Origin: an uncultured Flavobacteriales bacterium
GTDB lineage: Bacteria; Bacteroidota; Bacteroidia; Flavobacteriales_G; Salibacteraceae
Assembly (NCBI GenBank): GCA_913020435.1
Contig: CAJVZZ010000016.1
Span: 1 to 64,000, forward strand
Direction: 5' to 3'
Length of the DNA: 64,000 nt
Below are positions 1 to 8,075 of the stretch, in pieces. Position 1 is the first letter of the stretch; every line of letters starts with the position of its first letter. The notes under the pieces were generated by a model. That model searched no databases. It was not told where the DNA came from and worked only from the letters and a program-made list of their open reading frames with translations. The translations under genes and the position numbers were made by a program.

Positions 1-790
1 CAGTTAGTTTAGATCGATGAGGCAAAATATATCCTCGCACTGAAATTCTTCCGTTATTAAAGGTCGCTTCCGGTCGGATTTGTAACCCTTCTTTTCCAAT
101 CATAAATGGATCCCAAGGCTTGATCTTCCTATCTCTGAAATAAACATTAATTCCAACCTCTATATATTTATGGAAGACCATAGAAAGGTGAGTCTTAACA
201 TTTTCCATAGTTTGAAGAAACTTTGCCTTTGATTCTTCACTATCCGCAAATGTGTCTTTTGTCAGCCGGTCAAGATCCCACCAGATAACAGAAGTTCCTG
301 ATTTTTGCTTATTAAAAACCTTTTCCCATTTGGTCTGTTCATGGCAATAATTAACTAGTGACCAGCTTTCTGTTTTTTTTACAAAGTCTAAATCCCAGCT
401 CCAAAATACTGGAACATAATTCTCTGCTTTTGAAATTACCGTGAATTTCCTTGTTTGCGAAAAAGATGCTGTTTTTAAACCTAAGCCGAACCGCCCAAGA
501 TCATTTTCATTTCTTTCTTGCAATGGACTAGTACTTCCTGGCCTTAAGGCTTGGATAAGATCCTCGTTATTCATTCCAATTCCATCATCTGCAATTGATA
601 TTGTTGTTTGTGGTCCTTTCCATTCATAATCGACCCATACGTTTTTAGAAGAAGCACTTATCGAGTTATCAATAACATCCGCGACAGCCGTTTCGATAGA
701 GTATCCAATTGCTCTAAACGTTTCAATCATAGAACTTGCATCTGGGGACGCAATCGCCGTTTTCAATTCTTGGTAGTCAGCTATTTTCAT
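1..790 (-). CDS. MutL/MORC-like GHKL ATPase, partial (C-terminal part off the left edge)
   Basis: Reading from the ATG at 788-790 leftwards there is an uninterrupted frame to position 1, so the gene continues outside the window. About 263 residues are visible. They carry the GHKL ATPase (Hsp90/MutL type) signatures: DVIDNSIS (N-box), ADDGIGM (G1) and GRFGLGLKTASF (G2). The start overlaps the end of the upstream cytosine methyltransferase by 14 bp, so the two are translationally coupled. Such ATPases next to a C5 methylase are known from restriction-modification operons that usually also encode a Z1-domain helicase-like protein and a nuclease; those would lie to the left, unseen. Likely role is ATP-dependent control of restriction (inference). 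The GHKL assignment is firm; the exact role is not. Confidence 0.88.
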   Translation of the reverse strand, partial: MKIADYQELKTAIASPDASSMIETFRAIGYSIETAVADVIDNSISASSKNVWVDYEWKGPQTTISIADDGIGMNNEDLIQALRPGSTSPLQERNENDLGRFGLGLKTASFSQTRKFTVISKAENYVPVFWSWDLDFVKKTESWSLVNYCHEQTKWEKVFNKQKSGTSVIWWDLDRLTKDTFADSEESKAKFLQTMENVKTHLSMVFHKYIEVGINVYFRDRKIKPWDPFMIGKEGLQIRPEATFNNGRISVRGYILPHRSKLT

Positions 791-2378
791 TTTTAAAGAG
801 TTTGTTTACTACTTCACCTATTTGCAAGGCTAAAAAAGGAGGCACAGCGTTTCCAACTTGATGGTATTGCGCAGTTCTTGGCCCGCAGAATAAATAATTA
901 TCCGGGAAGGTTTGAACTCTAGCTGCCTCACGAACGGTTAAACTTCGACATTGCTCAGGGTCATAATGGATAAAATAGTGTCCGTCTTTTGATATATGGC
1001 TAGTTACAGTTGTCGCAGCGACATTAGGCATCTGTACTCTAAATCTATCCGCAAACTTTCCACTTCTAGCGCTTTCATGATCAGGCATAAGTTGATCGCT
1101 GTGCTTTTCATAATCTCTTAATCTTGGAAAGCGCTTATATAGCTGGGCATATGTGCTGGCAAAAAAATAGCGTTTGAGGTCTTCTAATAAGTGTGTCCTA
1201 GTTTCATGGTTAGCAACTCCTTTCAAATAATCGTCTCTGTACCATTCACGCAGAGGGTTACTTTTTACTGGTGTAACACATTTTACAAATTCAGCTCCAA
1301 CCCCATTCGGTGAAGCTTCAACATTTAAAATGGGTTTGTTCGATACAAATCCGTTCCATGAATGAACTTCTTTTTTTATTTCTGAAATTTTGCGTCCCCA
1401 ATTATCATCAGAGTCAATTTCATTCTTGTAAACTCTTTTCTTTTTGCCATTTATGGTCTTACTGGAAACAATTGATCGTCCTAATCTACTTCTCAGTTTT
1501 GGTAAATCTCCAATGACACTTTTTAAGTCAATTTCGCGGAGCCCTTCTTTTAAAATACTAGGAACCTCTTTTATATCCTCACGAATTCCAAGTAGAATAA
1601 CACGATGCCTTTTCTGTGGAATATTGAATTTCTCAGACTTGATTAAAAAATCTCTATTTTCTCTATAGCTAGGTCTACCTGCCTTGTCCTTACTCTCAGG
1701 TTCGGTAGCTAAAGAATATACTTTGTATTTAGGCGATTTGGTTTTTTCAAAAACTGAAGATGGATTTTGAAGATCATTCAAAATACAATCGAACATCATT
1801 TCCCCATTTACTTTGGCAGACAAAAGGCCCTTTACGTTTTCCATTACAAAAACCGCTGGGTGATGCACTGCTATTATTCTTAAATACTCTTTGTATAAAA
1901 AAACGCGATGATCTTTATTATGTATTCCTCCAACTCTTGATCTGCCTGCCATTGAATAGGCCTGACATGGCGGCCCACCGATCAGCACCCAATCCTTTCG
2001 ATTGCCTAGTCCTAGTTGTATTCTTTTATCGATTTTTTCATTTGGAAAGTTCTCGTTACCAAGTTCACAACACCAAGCCTCAGCTTTAGCATTATTGGCT
2101 TCTTTTGGGTATTTATTAAAAAGTTCATTACGTTTTTCAGTTCTTGACGCAAGCTTAGATTCTTTGATTACTTCATAATATTCTTTAGGCACATTAGCTT
2201 TTGAAAATTGTCGGTAAAAGCTTCTAAGTTCTAAAGTTTTATGCGCATTCTCATCCTTTTCAATTGATAGTTTTATATCAAAGACTCTTTTGGCATTTTT
2301 AAAAACAGATGAAAACCCTTCTGCTAAACCGCCAGGTCCAGCAAATAGATCAATAACTGGTATCGCTTTATTACTCAT
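777..2378 (-). CDS. C5-cytosine DNA methyltransferase (R-M operon)
   Basis: 533 residues with the full order of C5 methylase motifs: DLFAGPGGLAEGF (motif I, SAM binding, about residue 10), GGPPCQAYS with catalytic Cys138 (motif IV), MENVKGL with the ENV triad about 180 (motif VI), PQKRHR (motif VIII), a long target-recognition region, LTVREAARVQTFP (motif IX) and QVGNAVPP (motif X). It transfers a methyl group from SAM to cytosine C5, here most likely protecting host DNA from a partner nuclease. An insert of about 80 residues between motifs I and IV makes it longer than minimal Dcm enzymes. It is first in the operon and overlaps the downstream GHKL ATPase by 14 bp. Its leader of roughly 200 bp is preceded by a paired-palindrome element (2619-2652). 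Confidence 0.95.
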   Translation of the reverse strand: MSNKAIPVIDLFAGPGGLAEGFSSVFKNAKRVFDIKLSIEKDENAHKTLELRSFYRQFSKANVPKEYYEVIKESKLASRTEKRNELFNKYPKEANNAKAEAWCCELGNENFPNEKIDKRIQLGLGNRKDWVLIGGPPCQAYSMAGRSRVGGIHNKDHRVFLYKEYLRIIAVHHPAVFVMENVKGLLSAKVNGEMMFDCILNDLQNPSSVFEKTKSPKYKVYSLATEPESKDKAGRPSYRENRDFLIKSEKFNIPQKRHRVILLGIREDIKEVPSILKEGLREIDLKSVIGDLPKLRSRLGRSIVSSKTINGKKKRVYKNEIDSDDNWGRKISEIKKEVHSWNGFVSNKPILNVEASPNGVGAEFVKCVTPVKSNPLREWYRDDYLKGVANHETRTHLLEDLKRYFFASTYAQLYKRFPRLRDYEKHSDQLMPDHESARSGKFADRFRVQMPNVAATTVTSHISKDGHYFIHYDPEQCRSLTVREAARVQTFPDNYLFCGPRTAQYHQVGNAVPPFLALQIGEVVNKLFKNENS

Positions 2379-2579
2379 TAATTGTTTTGATATTTAGTCA
2401 GTTTCAAATCCGTCATTAGAAAAACCAAATTAGGTCATAATCAAGTATTAAAAAAGTATTTACATCATTTGTAGTTCACCTTAATGCTCTTTAAACTGGA
2501 AGCATAATTGTAGCCTCTGCAATAAGAAAAACCTATAATATTTAAAGTCCTTTTTCAGTAATGACAATATGAGTTTTTT

Positions 2580-2587
2580 CAAATATA
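2580..2587 (-). promoter_or_regulatory. Bacteroidota -7 box upstream of the R-M operon
   Basis: On the minus strand this reads TATATTTG, a perfect match to the Bacteroidota -7 consensus TANNTTTG. No TTTG is found 17-19 bp further upstream, so a -33 element is missing, as expected for an activator-dependent promoter. The paired palindrome (2619-2652) lies 31 bp upstream of it. Transcription would run toward the methyltransferase. Function is inferred. Confidence 0.4.
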
Positions 2588-2618
2588 TATTGTAAGGACT
2601 TTTCTTCTAGTTGCTCTA

Positions 2619-2652
2619 CGTAGTAATACGGACAAAACTCAGTGTTAACACG
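2619..2652. promoter_or_regulatory. Paired-palindrome element, copy A
   Basis: Two 12-mers, CGTAGTAATACG (2619-2630) and AGTGTTAACACG (2641-2652), separated by 10 bp. Both fit the self-complementary consensus MGTRKTAMYRCG shared with copies B-F at 42.3-46.0 kb, all with the same 10-bp spacer. On the minus strand the spacer GAGTTTTGTC nearly equals that of copy B (GAGTTTTGAA). The centre-to-centre distance of 22 bp is two helical turns, typical of an operator for two dimers. It lies upstream of the R-M operon. The binder is unknown; the LuxR-type regulator encoded at 42398-43093 is my candidate. Confidence 0.6.
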
Positions 2653-2865
2653 TAGTTGTAGAGTATGTATTCTGTATGTATAATGGGTGTTATTTGCATC
2701 TAGTTATGTATTGTAGGTTTTTTACTGCCTATCAATTAAATAAATAGTTGCCGCAATAATTTGTTCTTAAAGCTTTGGGTTATTTGTTTTTTTGTTCCCT
2801 GCGCGTTTGCTCCAAATATAATGCTCTGCAATACCATTTGCTCGTTAAGTGTTCCACTTCGTTAA

Positions 2866-2949
2866 TTCTAAGAGCTCAGCATTTAGCATGCCCAGCAATA
2901 TGGGTTGTTCCGTTTCTAGCCAATCTGCATAAACAAATACACGTCTTTT
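2866..2949 (-). pseudogene. Possible HipA-like N-terminal remnant
   Basis: On the minus strand the stretch reads KRRVFVYADWLETEQPILL followed by GMLNAEL, which resembles the N-terminus of HipA-family kinases (VYVFADW, then LGxLxAE, followed by RGKEIFSFEY in intact proteins). The expected RGKE block is not found and a stop follows soon after, so at most a decayed fragment remains. Upstream sequence continues in another frame, suggesting a frameshift. By-eye resemblance only, from a short stretch. Confidence 0.3.
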
Positions 2950-3212
2950 TGTTTCTTTATTGAAACATTATGAATCATAGCAGCTGTAATTTGCTCGCTC
3001 TTTTCAAATTGTATTTCCTGTTTTTACTAGTATCAGATTCTTTTAATAAACCTTCTAAATGTCTATGTCATTTTTGATATGACAAGTTTATTGCTCAAAT
3101 AAACTTGACTATGCGATAATTTACAATCAAAAAACTGTTTTACACAGGCGGAAATAGATTTAATTAATCATTCAATTTATGAGCATTTAAATCCTGTTTA
3201 TCAATTGGTTAA

Positions 3213-3270
3213 ACAAAAAAATAGGTTTATTAAATACTCCATTAATGCAGCGCATTCAATAAACCTACTC
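3213..3270 (-). terminator. Rho-independent terminator of the split-oxidase operon
   Basis: On the minus strand GTAGGTTTATT pairs with AATAAACCTA across a loop of about 27 bases and is followed by seven T. It lies 17-74 bp past the stop codon of the 391-residue cupredoxin protein. Confidence 0.7.
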
Positions 3271-3286
3271 CGGCCAAATTATTCTT

Positions 3287-4462
3287 CTATTTTTTTATAA
3301 TGCTACTAGAATTAGTACCGACTTTTAGAACATAGATTCCAGATTCTAAGTGGTTAATATCAATCACTTGTTTTGAAGACTCAATACTTCCCTGCAACAC
3401 TGTTCGGCCAAGCATAGATGTAATTGCAAACTCTACTGGCTGTACAAAGCTATTCTCAATGGTCAATACATCCAGCACTGGATTCGGATAAGTGCGAATT
3501 GAGGTTTGCTGAGCTGTTGCTTCTGCTGGCAATGTTTCATCAATGCCAAAAACAACCTCTTCCGCATGCACTTGCTTTCCTGTAAACATATGCAGATAGT
3601 TTATCTTTATGCTACGCTGCGCACTGCCCAAGGGCGAAAGCATTACTCCATAGCGTTCCCCTGGTGTAAGATACAGGCTATCAATAGTTTTTTTAGTCGG
3701 GAGCGGTCTTCCATCAGATGTGATCAAGGTGGCGGTTAATCCAGCTGGAAATTGGACCAAATTTTCGAAGTAACCTACATTGGAAAGTCGAATAAAAACA
3801 TTTTCATCAGAACGTGCCATCAGCGTATCTATCTGCTGCTGACTTTGTCCATTTACAAAGAAGTAATCGGGTTCGTATACAGGCAGGTTAAATTTGGCAT
3901 GAACCGAGTCTCCTGTAGAATGTTTGGGTTTGTTATCAAACCACGATTTGTCTGCTTCTGACATCAATAGATTAAAGTCTCTACCGTAAAAATAACCGGG
4001 AGCAGCTTCTCGATCTTTCGGCTCAACTATAAAGCTCCCATACATTCCCAATTGAACGTGCAACACACTGGCTACATGACAATGGTATAAATACGTTCCA
4101 GCATGAGTAGCAACGAATTCATACTGCTTAGTTTCTTTATGCGGAATAACAAAACTGGTAGCTGGCACTCCATCGTTAGCTTGATCGACATCCAAACCAT
4201 GCAAATGAATCGTATGGGGTGCTCCTTGCGACTGATTTCGAACATTTAATCGCACCTTTTGGCCTTGTTTAACTCTTAACGTAGGACCTGGAATTGAAGG
4301 CCTTCCAGCACCAAGCGTAAATCCGTAGTTCTTAATTGTCAGACCGTCATGCAATTGATGCAATCCTGTGGTCCACATCCAGATATTAAAAGAAGTGTCT
4401 GCTTGACCGTAACTGTTTGAAACTACAAATACAGCTAAAAGTGCTACCGTTATTCTCTTCAT
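3287..4462 (-). CDS. Multicopper oxidase-type cupredoxin protein, subunit with type 1 Cu site, T9SS-sorted
   Basis: 391 residues: signal peptide (about 1-19, ending YGQ), a cupredoxin domain (about 25-150), a second cupredoxin-like domain (about 155-305) and a T9SS sorting tail (YPNPVLDVLTIEN to the C-terminal IIKK). The first domain carries H86-L-H88-G and H127-C128-H129 with H135 and M140, i.e. two of the four HxH motifs of a trinuclear copper centre plus Cys, His and Met ligands of a type 1 site. The second domain has no HxH. The missing two HxH motifs are in the gene immediately upstream, whose TAA overlaps this ATG by one base (TAATG). A secreted or surface copper oxidase is likely; the substrate is unknown. 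It could instead be a nitrite reductase-like fold, but the HxH count argues for an oxidase. Confidence 0.85.
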   Translation of the reverse strand: MKRITVALLAVFVVSNSYGQADTSFNIWMWTTGLHQLHDGLTIKNYGFTLGAGRPSIPGPTLRVKQGQKVRLNVRNQSQGAPHTIHLHGLDVDQANDGVPATSFVIPHKETKQYEFVATHAGTYLYHCHVASVLHVQLGMYGSFIVEPKDREAAPGYFYGRDFNLLMSEADKSWFDNKPKHSTGDSVHAKFNLPVYEPDYFFVNGQSQQQIDTLMARSDENVFIRLSNVGYFENLVQFPAGLTATLITSDGRPLPTKKTIDSLYLTPGERYGVMLSPLGSAQRSIKINYLHMFTGKQVHAEEVVFGIDETLPAEATAQQTSIRTYPNPVLDVLTIENSFVQPVEFAITSMLGRTVLQGSIESSKQVIDINHLESGIYVLKVGTNSSSIIKK

Positions 4463-5334
4463 TACTTAATATCTAATACCATAAATATTCCGTTAGGATA
4501 TTTCCCTCCTCCAGATACAGCGATCAAATTATGATCGTGAACCGGGTAAAAACCTGGTTTATCTGGAACCAATAACAATATGAGTCCATCGCCAGCTTCC
4601 AACGGAAACGTGTCCTTGGAGCATCCTTTCTGTACGCGTTTAGAGGTTACTTCTTGAGCAAGACAATGGTATCCGTGAAAATGAATGGAGTGATTAACGT
4701 TTCCTGTATTGGTCAGCATAATGAGTATAGATTCTCCTACAGCGCCTTTTACGTTGGAGGCTGCATCGCCTACCAGTTGATCCTTACCTAGCCCATTTAC
4801 CATAAAATAATCGGGATAATAAGTACTCCAATCTACCGATTTTCCTGAATCAAGTTGAAGCACTTTCTGGGATTCGAAATCCTTTAAATTCCAATAAAAC
4901 GTAGATTTTACAGCATCACTTTGATTGGTAATTATCAACATGCCAGCTGCTCCCCAAAGATCGATTTGTTTGCCTGACTTACCAGCTAAATAGATATGAA
5001 TTCCAGCTTTTAGAGCGTGCAGTGTGACTTGTTCTGTAGCTCCAGCTGCAATAGTTCTATTGATTGAAAAATCTGTTAGAACAAACTCTTGGACATCTGC
5101 CGTATTGTTCATTACAGAAAGCACAAGGCTATCCCCTATTACTATTTTTAACCGTTCATTAGTCTGACCAAATACGGTATCCGCATTAAATGCGTAATAA
5201 GGAACCTGAACCGAATCTACAGTCAACAGCTCACCCTTATTGAGAACGATTTTCTGATGGATTATACTCGCATAGCTAAGTTGCGATAGCTGCAACGAAA
5301 AAACAAGTATTCCAAGGATTTTTATCAAATTCAT
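4462..5334 (-). CDS. Cupredoxin-domain protein carrying HxH motifs III and IV (partner of a split multicopper oxidase)
   Basis: 290 residues with a signal peptide (to about 22). The N-terminal cupredoxin-like half (about 28-137) lacks copper ligands. The C-terminal half has H218-F-H220-G near 218 and H266-D-H268 near 266, matching the HxHG and HxH motifs of a multicopper oxidase C-terminal domain, but without the type 1 Cys/Met. No T9SS tail is present. It is translationally coupled to the downstream 391-residue protein, which supplies the other two HxH motifs and the type 1 site. I infer that the two assemble so that all eight histidines meet at a domain interface, as happens between subunits of two-domain oxidases. 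Confidence 0.8.
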   Translation of the reverse strand: MNLIKILGILVFSLQLSQLSYASIIHQKIVLNKGELLTVDSVQVPYYAFNADTVFGQTNERLKIVIGDSLVLSVMNNTADVQEFVLTDFSINRTIAAGATEQVTLHALKAGIHIYLAGKSGKQIDLWGAAGMLIITNQSDAVKSTFYWNLKDFESQKVLQLDSGKSVDWSTYYPDYFMVNGLGKDQLVGDAASNVKGAVGESILIMLTNTGNVNHSIHFHGYHCLAQEVTSKRVQKGCSKDTFPLEAGDGLILLLVPDKPGFYPVHDHNLIAVSGGGKYPNGIFMVLDIK

Positions 5335-5353
5335 AGTCCTATTCCTTAATGCA

Positions 5354-6073
5354 TTAAGGTTTTATAATCCGTGTTTGATACGCAGCTCCATCTGCTGTAT
5401 TAATCTCTAGCATATACATTCCTGAAGGAAGTTTACTACTGTCAATTTCAACAAACTCCTTAGACTCATAAAGCGATGATTTTTTTATAGTTCTTCCATA
5501 GGTATCCAAAAGTTTCCATGAATATTTAGCATCCTTGAATTCTATATTAAACTGATTTGAAATCGGATTTGGGTATACACTAAATTGAGCAGCGTTATCC
5601 AAATCATTTACTGAGCCTGGTCCCTCCACTGGTTTTTTATCCGTTTCACTTGCATGAAAAATAAACTCTAAAGTATCTCTAAAAGTAGAATCGCTAACAT
5701 CAAAAAATTCAATTTTTAAGCTACAATCTTTAGGAATGATGCCTGCTTCAATAGCTAAATTGGTAATCAATACTTCTTCATTCGCTGCAATTGTATCAGT
5801 AATTCCACCTTCTGGAATGTAGGTTAGACATTCCGGATACGTACAAAATAAAATAAACCAGTTAGCAGTATCAATTGAGTTTTCTACTATGCGGTAGTTT
5901 ATCACCATTTTATTAGTGGTGTTATTTTGAAGTTTAACCGATTCGTCGAAATATCCATTTATGTACAAACTGTCTTCAATGATGCTGTCAGAAAGTGTAA
6001 AAGATTGAGAATAAGCTTTTATTCCAATAAACAGAACTGAAAGCATCAACAAACTTTGTATCGTTTTTTTCAT
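5354..6073 (-). CDS. T9SS-sorted secreted protein of unknown function
   Basis: 239 residues: signal peptide (about 1-22, ending AYSQ), a beta-rich central domain of about 120 residues with paired cysteines (FCTYPECLTY), and a clear T9SS type A sorting domain from about 160 (VYPNPISNQFNIEF to TRIIKP). I do not recognise the central domain. It is the first gene of a three-gene minus-strand operon, 19 bp upstream of the two cupredoxin genes, so it may be a partner, copper-binding or anchoring component of the split oxidase (inference from position only). Confidence 0.75.
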   Translation of the reverse strand: MKKTIQSLLMLSVLFIGIKAYSQSFTLSDSIIEDSLYINGYFDESVKLQNNTTNKMVINYRIVENSIDTANWFILFCTYPECLTYIPEGGITDTIAANEEVLITNLAIEAGIIPKDCSLKIEFFDVSDSTFRDTLEFIFHASETDKKPVEGPGSVNDLDNAAQFSVYPNPISNQFNIEFKDAKYSWKLLDTYGRTIKKSSLYESKEFVEIDSSKLPSGMYMLEINTADGAAYQTRIIKP

Positions 6074-6589
6074 ATTATTATTTTTTAAATTGATTATTAC
6101 GATGCTCTAGTCTAAGTTTTCATAAGAATATCTGTAATTATCGTTTGAACTAAAGAGTTTCAGCATACCAAATTACATTTTATTGAGGAATAAAAAAGAA
6201 GACTATTTGTTGTAATACGATACTAAACCACTATAAACGAATGAATTAGTAAAAACAACATTTTATTAAATTGAAAGTTTTCGTCTCGTTAGCTCTACTA
6301 ATATCAATAGTCAATACACTTAATTAGAGTAAAAGTTCAGAAACCTAAACTTTATTTACTGTAATTTTTTTAAGCAAAACCTAAAAAGCAAAGAGCTTCA
6401 ATCGAACAGAATGCATTTGCCTGTGATTATTTCTTCAGACTCATACGATTCTAATATTTACAAGAAGTAAAGTGCAGAGCAACTAAGATCCAATAGCATA
6501 CAATATCAACTCATCAATTATTCGAATTTAATATTCCTAATGCGCAGGTAGCATTTGATGATTCATCAATCAATATAAAACCTGATGAT
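6074..6589. other. Gene-free stretch upstream of the split-oxidase operon
   Basis: About 515 AT-rich bases. No frame of note and no repeat or hairpin was seen. The promoter of the oxidase operon should lie close to 6073 but no convincing -33/-7 pair could be assigned. Confidence 0.4.
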
Positions 6590-6911
6590 TCAATACTTTC
6601 GCGGACACATATGGCCAGTGGTATTCCCAGCTATCAGCATTCCCCACGTGCGGCTCTCATTTACGATACCTCCCCAAATTTTGTGCGCTTCCCACATGCG
6701 GTCATAGGCTTGATTGTTTTTAAAACCAACATAGAAAGCAACCGCTGTACCTACCACAGAAATAGGTAGCCAAGGAATAGCAAAGGAATAGCAAAGGTTA
6801 TTATTTTGAAGTGGTATAAGCATGCTACAGACCCCATTAATACAGTCATCCAAACGATATGGTGGTAGGACCACTCAATTTTTTAATACTAATTCCCTTA
6901 TTGATTAACAT
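6590..6911 (-). pseudogene. Bestrophin-family channel pseudogene
   Basis: The conserved bestrophin block FYVGFKNNQAYDRMWEA followed by KIWGGIVNESRTWGM is intact, but the gene is broken. From a plausible ATG at 6909-6911 (MLINKGISIKK) the frame shifts at a run of six A (one base short), runs as IEWSYHHIVWMTVLMG, then shifts again at an 11-bp tandem duplication of TTTGCTATTCC (about 6780-6805). It stops after about 100 residues (GNTTGHMCPRKY), whereas intact bestrophins have about 300, so the C-terminal two thirds are gone. It lies 24 bp after the stop of the membrane-protein gene upstream and was probably in its operon. Confidence 0.75.
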
Positions 6912-6934
6912 AGTTTCTTACAGTCGTTTTGTAA

Positions 6935-7429
6935 TTATACAGTAAGCTGTTGTAAGGTTTCCAAGTACGGCTTTAATCGCTGATGCAGTAAAGTATCTAC
7001 TAATAGGCCATAAACAAAAACTACCAGAAACCCGATGAGTAAACCTCGAACGTAATCTCGATGAAAAAATACCAACAATAAGGCAGTTACAATAATTAAC
7101 ACTGGCCAAATCTTCTTGATTACGGTGTAATTTCTATTGTCCATTTCTGATTTTTCCAATTCTTTAGCAATTGCCTCCTTTGGGTTGGTTCTATAAATTT
7201 CTTGCGTTTTTACGATATGTCCCAGACGAGAGAACCCTACGTAACTGCCATATATCCCTCCTAATAAAACTATAATACCAAGTGGCATCAGCATTCCCTT
7301 AAGTACAGGATTATCACCTTTAAAGATCAACCACATGATTAATAAAGCCATTATTCCGCTCACTAACATGAGTTTTCCTTGTGTAGCGTCCCCTTTTGCC
7401 CAAATTTCCAATTGCTGTGTAAAATCCAT
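6935..7429 (-). CDS. Small membrane protein of unknown function
   Basis: 164 residues with about four hydrophobic segments: around 20-36, 46-64, 108-122 and 127-145. A charged stretch between segments 2 and 3 (GHIVKTQEIYRTNPKEAIAK) contains several Lys and Glu. I do not recognise the family by name. It has no visible catalytic motif. Its former downstream neighbour is the bestrophin pseudogene, so it may once have worked with an ion channel. The frame is intact and the hydrophobic pattern is convincing, so the gene is probably real. Confidence 0.65.
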   Translation of the reverse strand: MDFTQQLEIWAKGDATQGKLMLVSGIMALLIMWLIFKGDNPVLKGMLMPLGIIVLLGGIYGSYVGFSRLGHIVKTQEIYRTNPKEAIAKELEKSEMDNRNYTVIKKIWPVLIIVTALLLVFFHRDYVRGLLIGFLVVFVYGLLVDTLLHQRLKPYLETLQQLTV

Positions 7430-8075
7430 AACTGCTCTATTTAAAATTAGATGCTCAAATATGAATAAATTCTATTTTTTAGAGTCCAAATAAAACTTTA
7501 GCTCACTATCCGTTTGAGCAACTGGTGCACTATCTAATTTAACGTCTTCGCGGAGATAGCTGGACTAAGCATAAAAGACTTACTCGAAGTAAACATAAAA
7601 CTATTGGAAGTACTGCTGCGGTGCAAGTATGAGTCTATTTGAAACTAATGTATTGATAAGCGCCCACCAATCAACTCTTTTTTCTCATACGCACCTTTGT
7701 TGTATTCACTTTGTCTCACAATAATTTACTGCAAAGAGCCATTGCTCTCTCTTTCGGGTTTTCGTGCCAAAGTGTTCGGCAGCATAAAATCTTTTATAAT
7801 CAGGCAATCGATACTTTAGCAATAGCTCTAATGTAGCACTTGGCAAATAGAAAGCAGAAGCATTGAAGATAGGGTTTCAAGAGTTGAAGTCGAATAATTT
7901 AGCAATTACAGGAGAAGAAACGAACAAACAGCCAACTGCTGGTCGTTTTACCCCAGCCTATTTCGCGCCAAAAAGTAATTTTGGCTTTACACTGTAACTA
8001 AAGTCAAACTTTTTAGAACCAAGTTAACATTTGATGTGTTCTCTAACTAATGAAACTAGATCCCACTGTTATTGA
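7430..8075. other. Gene-free stretch with short decayed frames
   Basis: About 645 bp. On the minus strand about 7468-7560 reads as a short C-terminus-like peptide (SSYLREDVKLDSAPVAQTD, ending LDSKK and a stop) with no start. On the plus strand about 7870-8000 contains the protein-like piece TNKQPTAGRFTPAYFAPK that begins after stops. Neither was assigned to a family. They look like leftovers of deleted genes. Confidence 0.35.

Larger units (their letters stand above)
2379..3286. other. Intergenic region between R-M operon and multicopper-oxidase operon
   Basis: About 900 bp without an intact gene. It holds the -7 box and copy A of the paired palindrome, an inverted repeat AAAGTCCTT (2544-2552) / AAGGACTTT (2594-2602) that surrounds the -7 box, a possible HipA remnant (2866-2949) and the terminator of the oxidase operon (3213-3270). 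The short plus-strand frame at 2775-2963 shows no protein-like features. Confidence 0.5.

Noticed and set aside
2544-2603. AAAGTCCTT...AAGGACTTT as a terminator before the R-M operon.
   Set aside because: The loop is about 40 bases and contains the -7 box, so a functional terminator is unlikely; kept only as a note because the arm recurs at 45449-45487.
2775-2963. Plus-strand frame of 62 codons.
   Set aside because: Composition is unlike a protein and the opposite strand contains the better candidate (HipA-like remnant).
6918-7109. Minus-strand frame of 63 codons inside the membrane-protein gene.
   Set aside because: Shadow of the gene at 6935-7429 in another frame.
7870-8000. Possible transposase remnant.
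   Set aside because: The short protein-like piece could not be matched to any transposase family with confidence.
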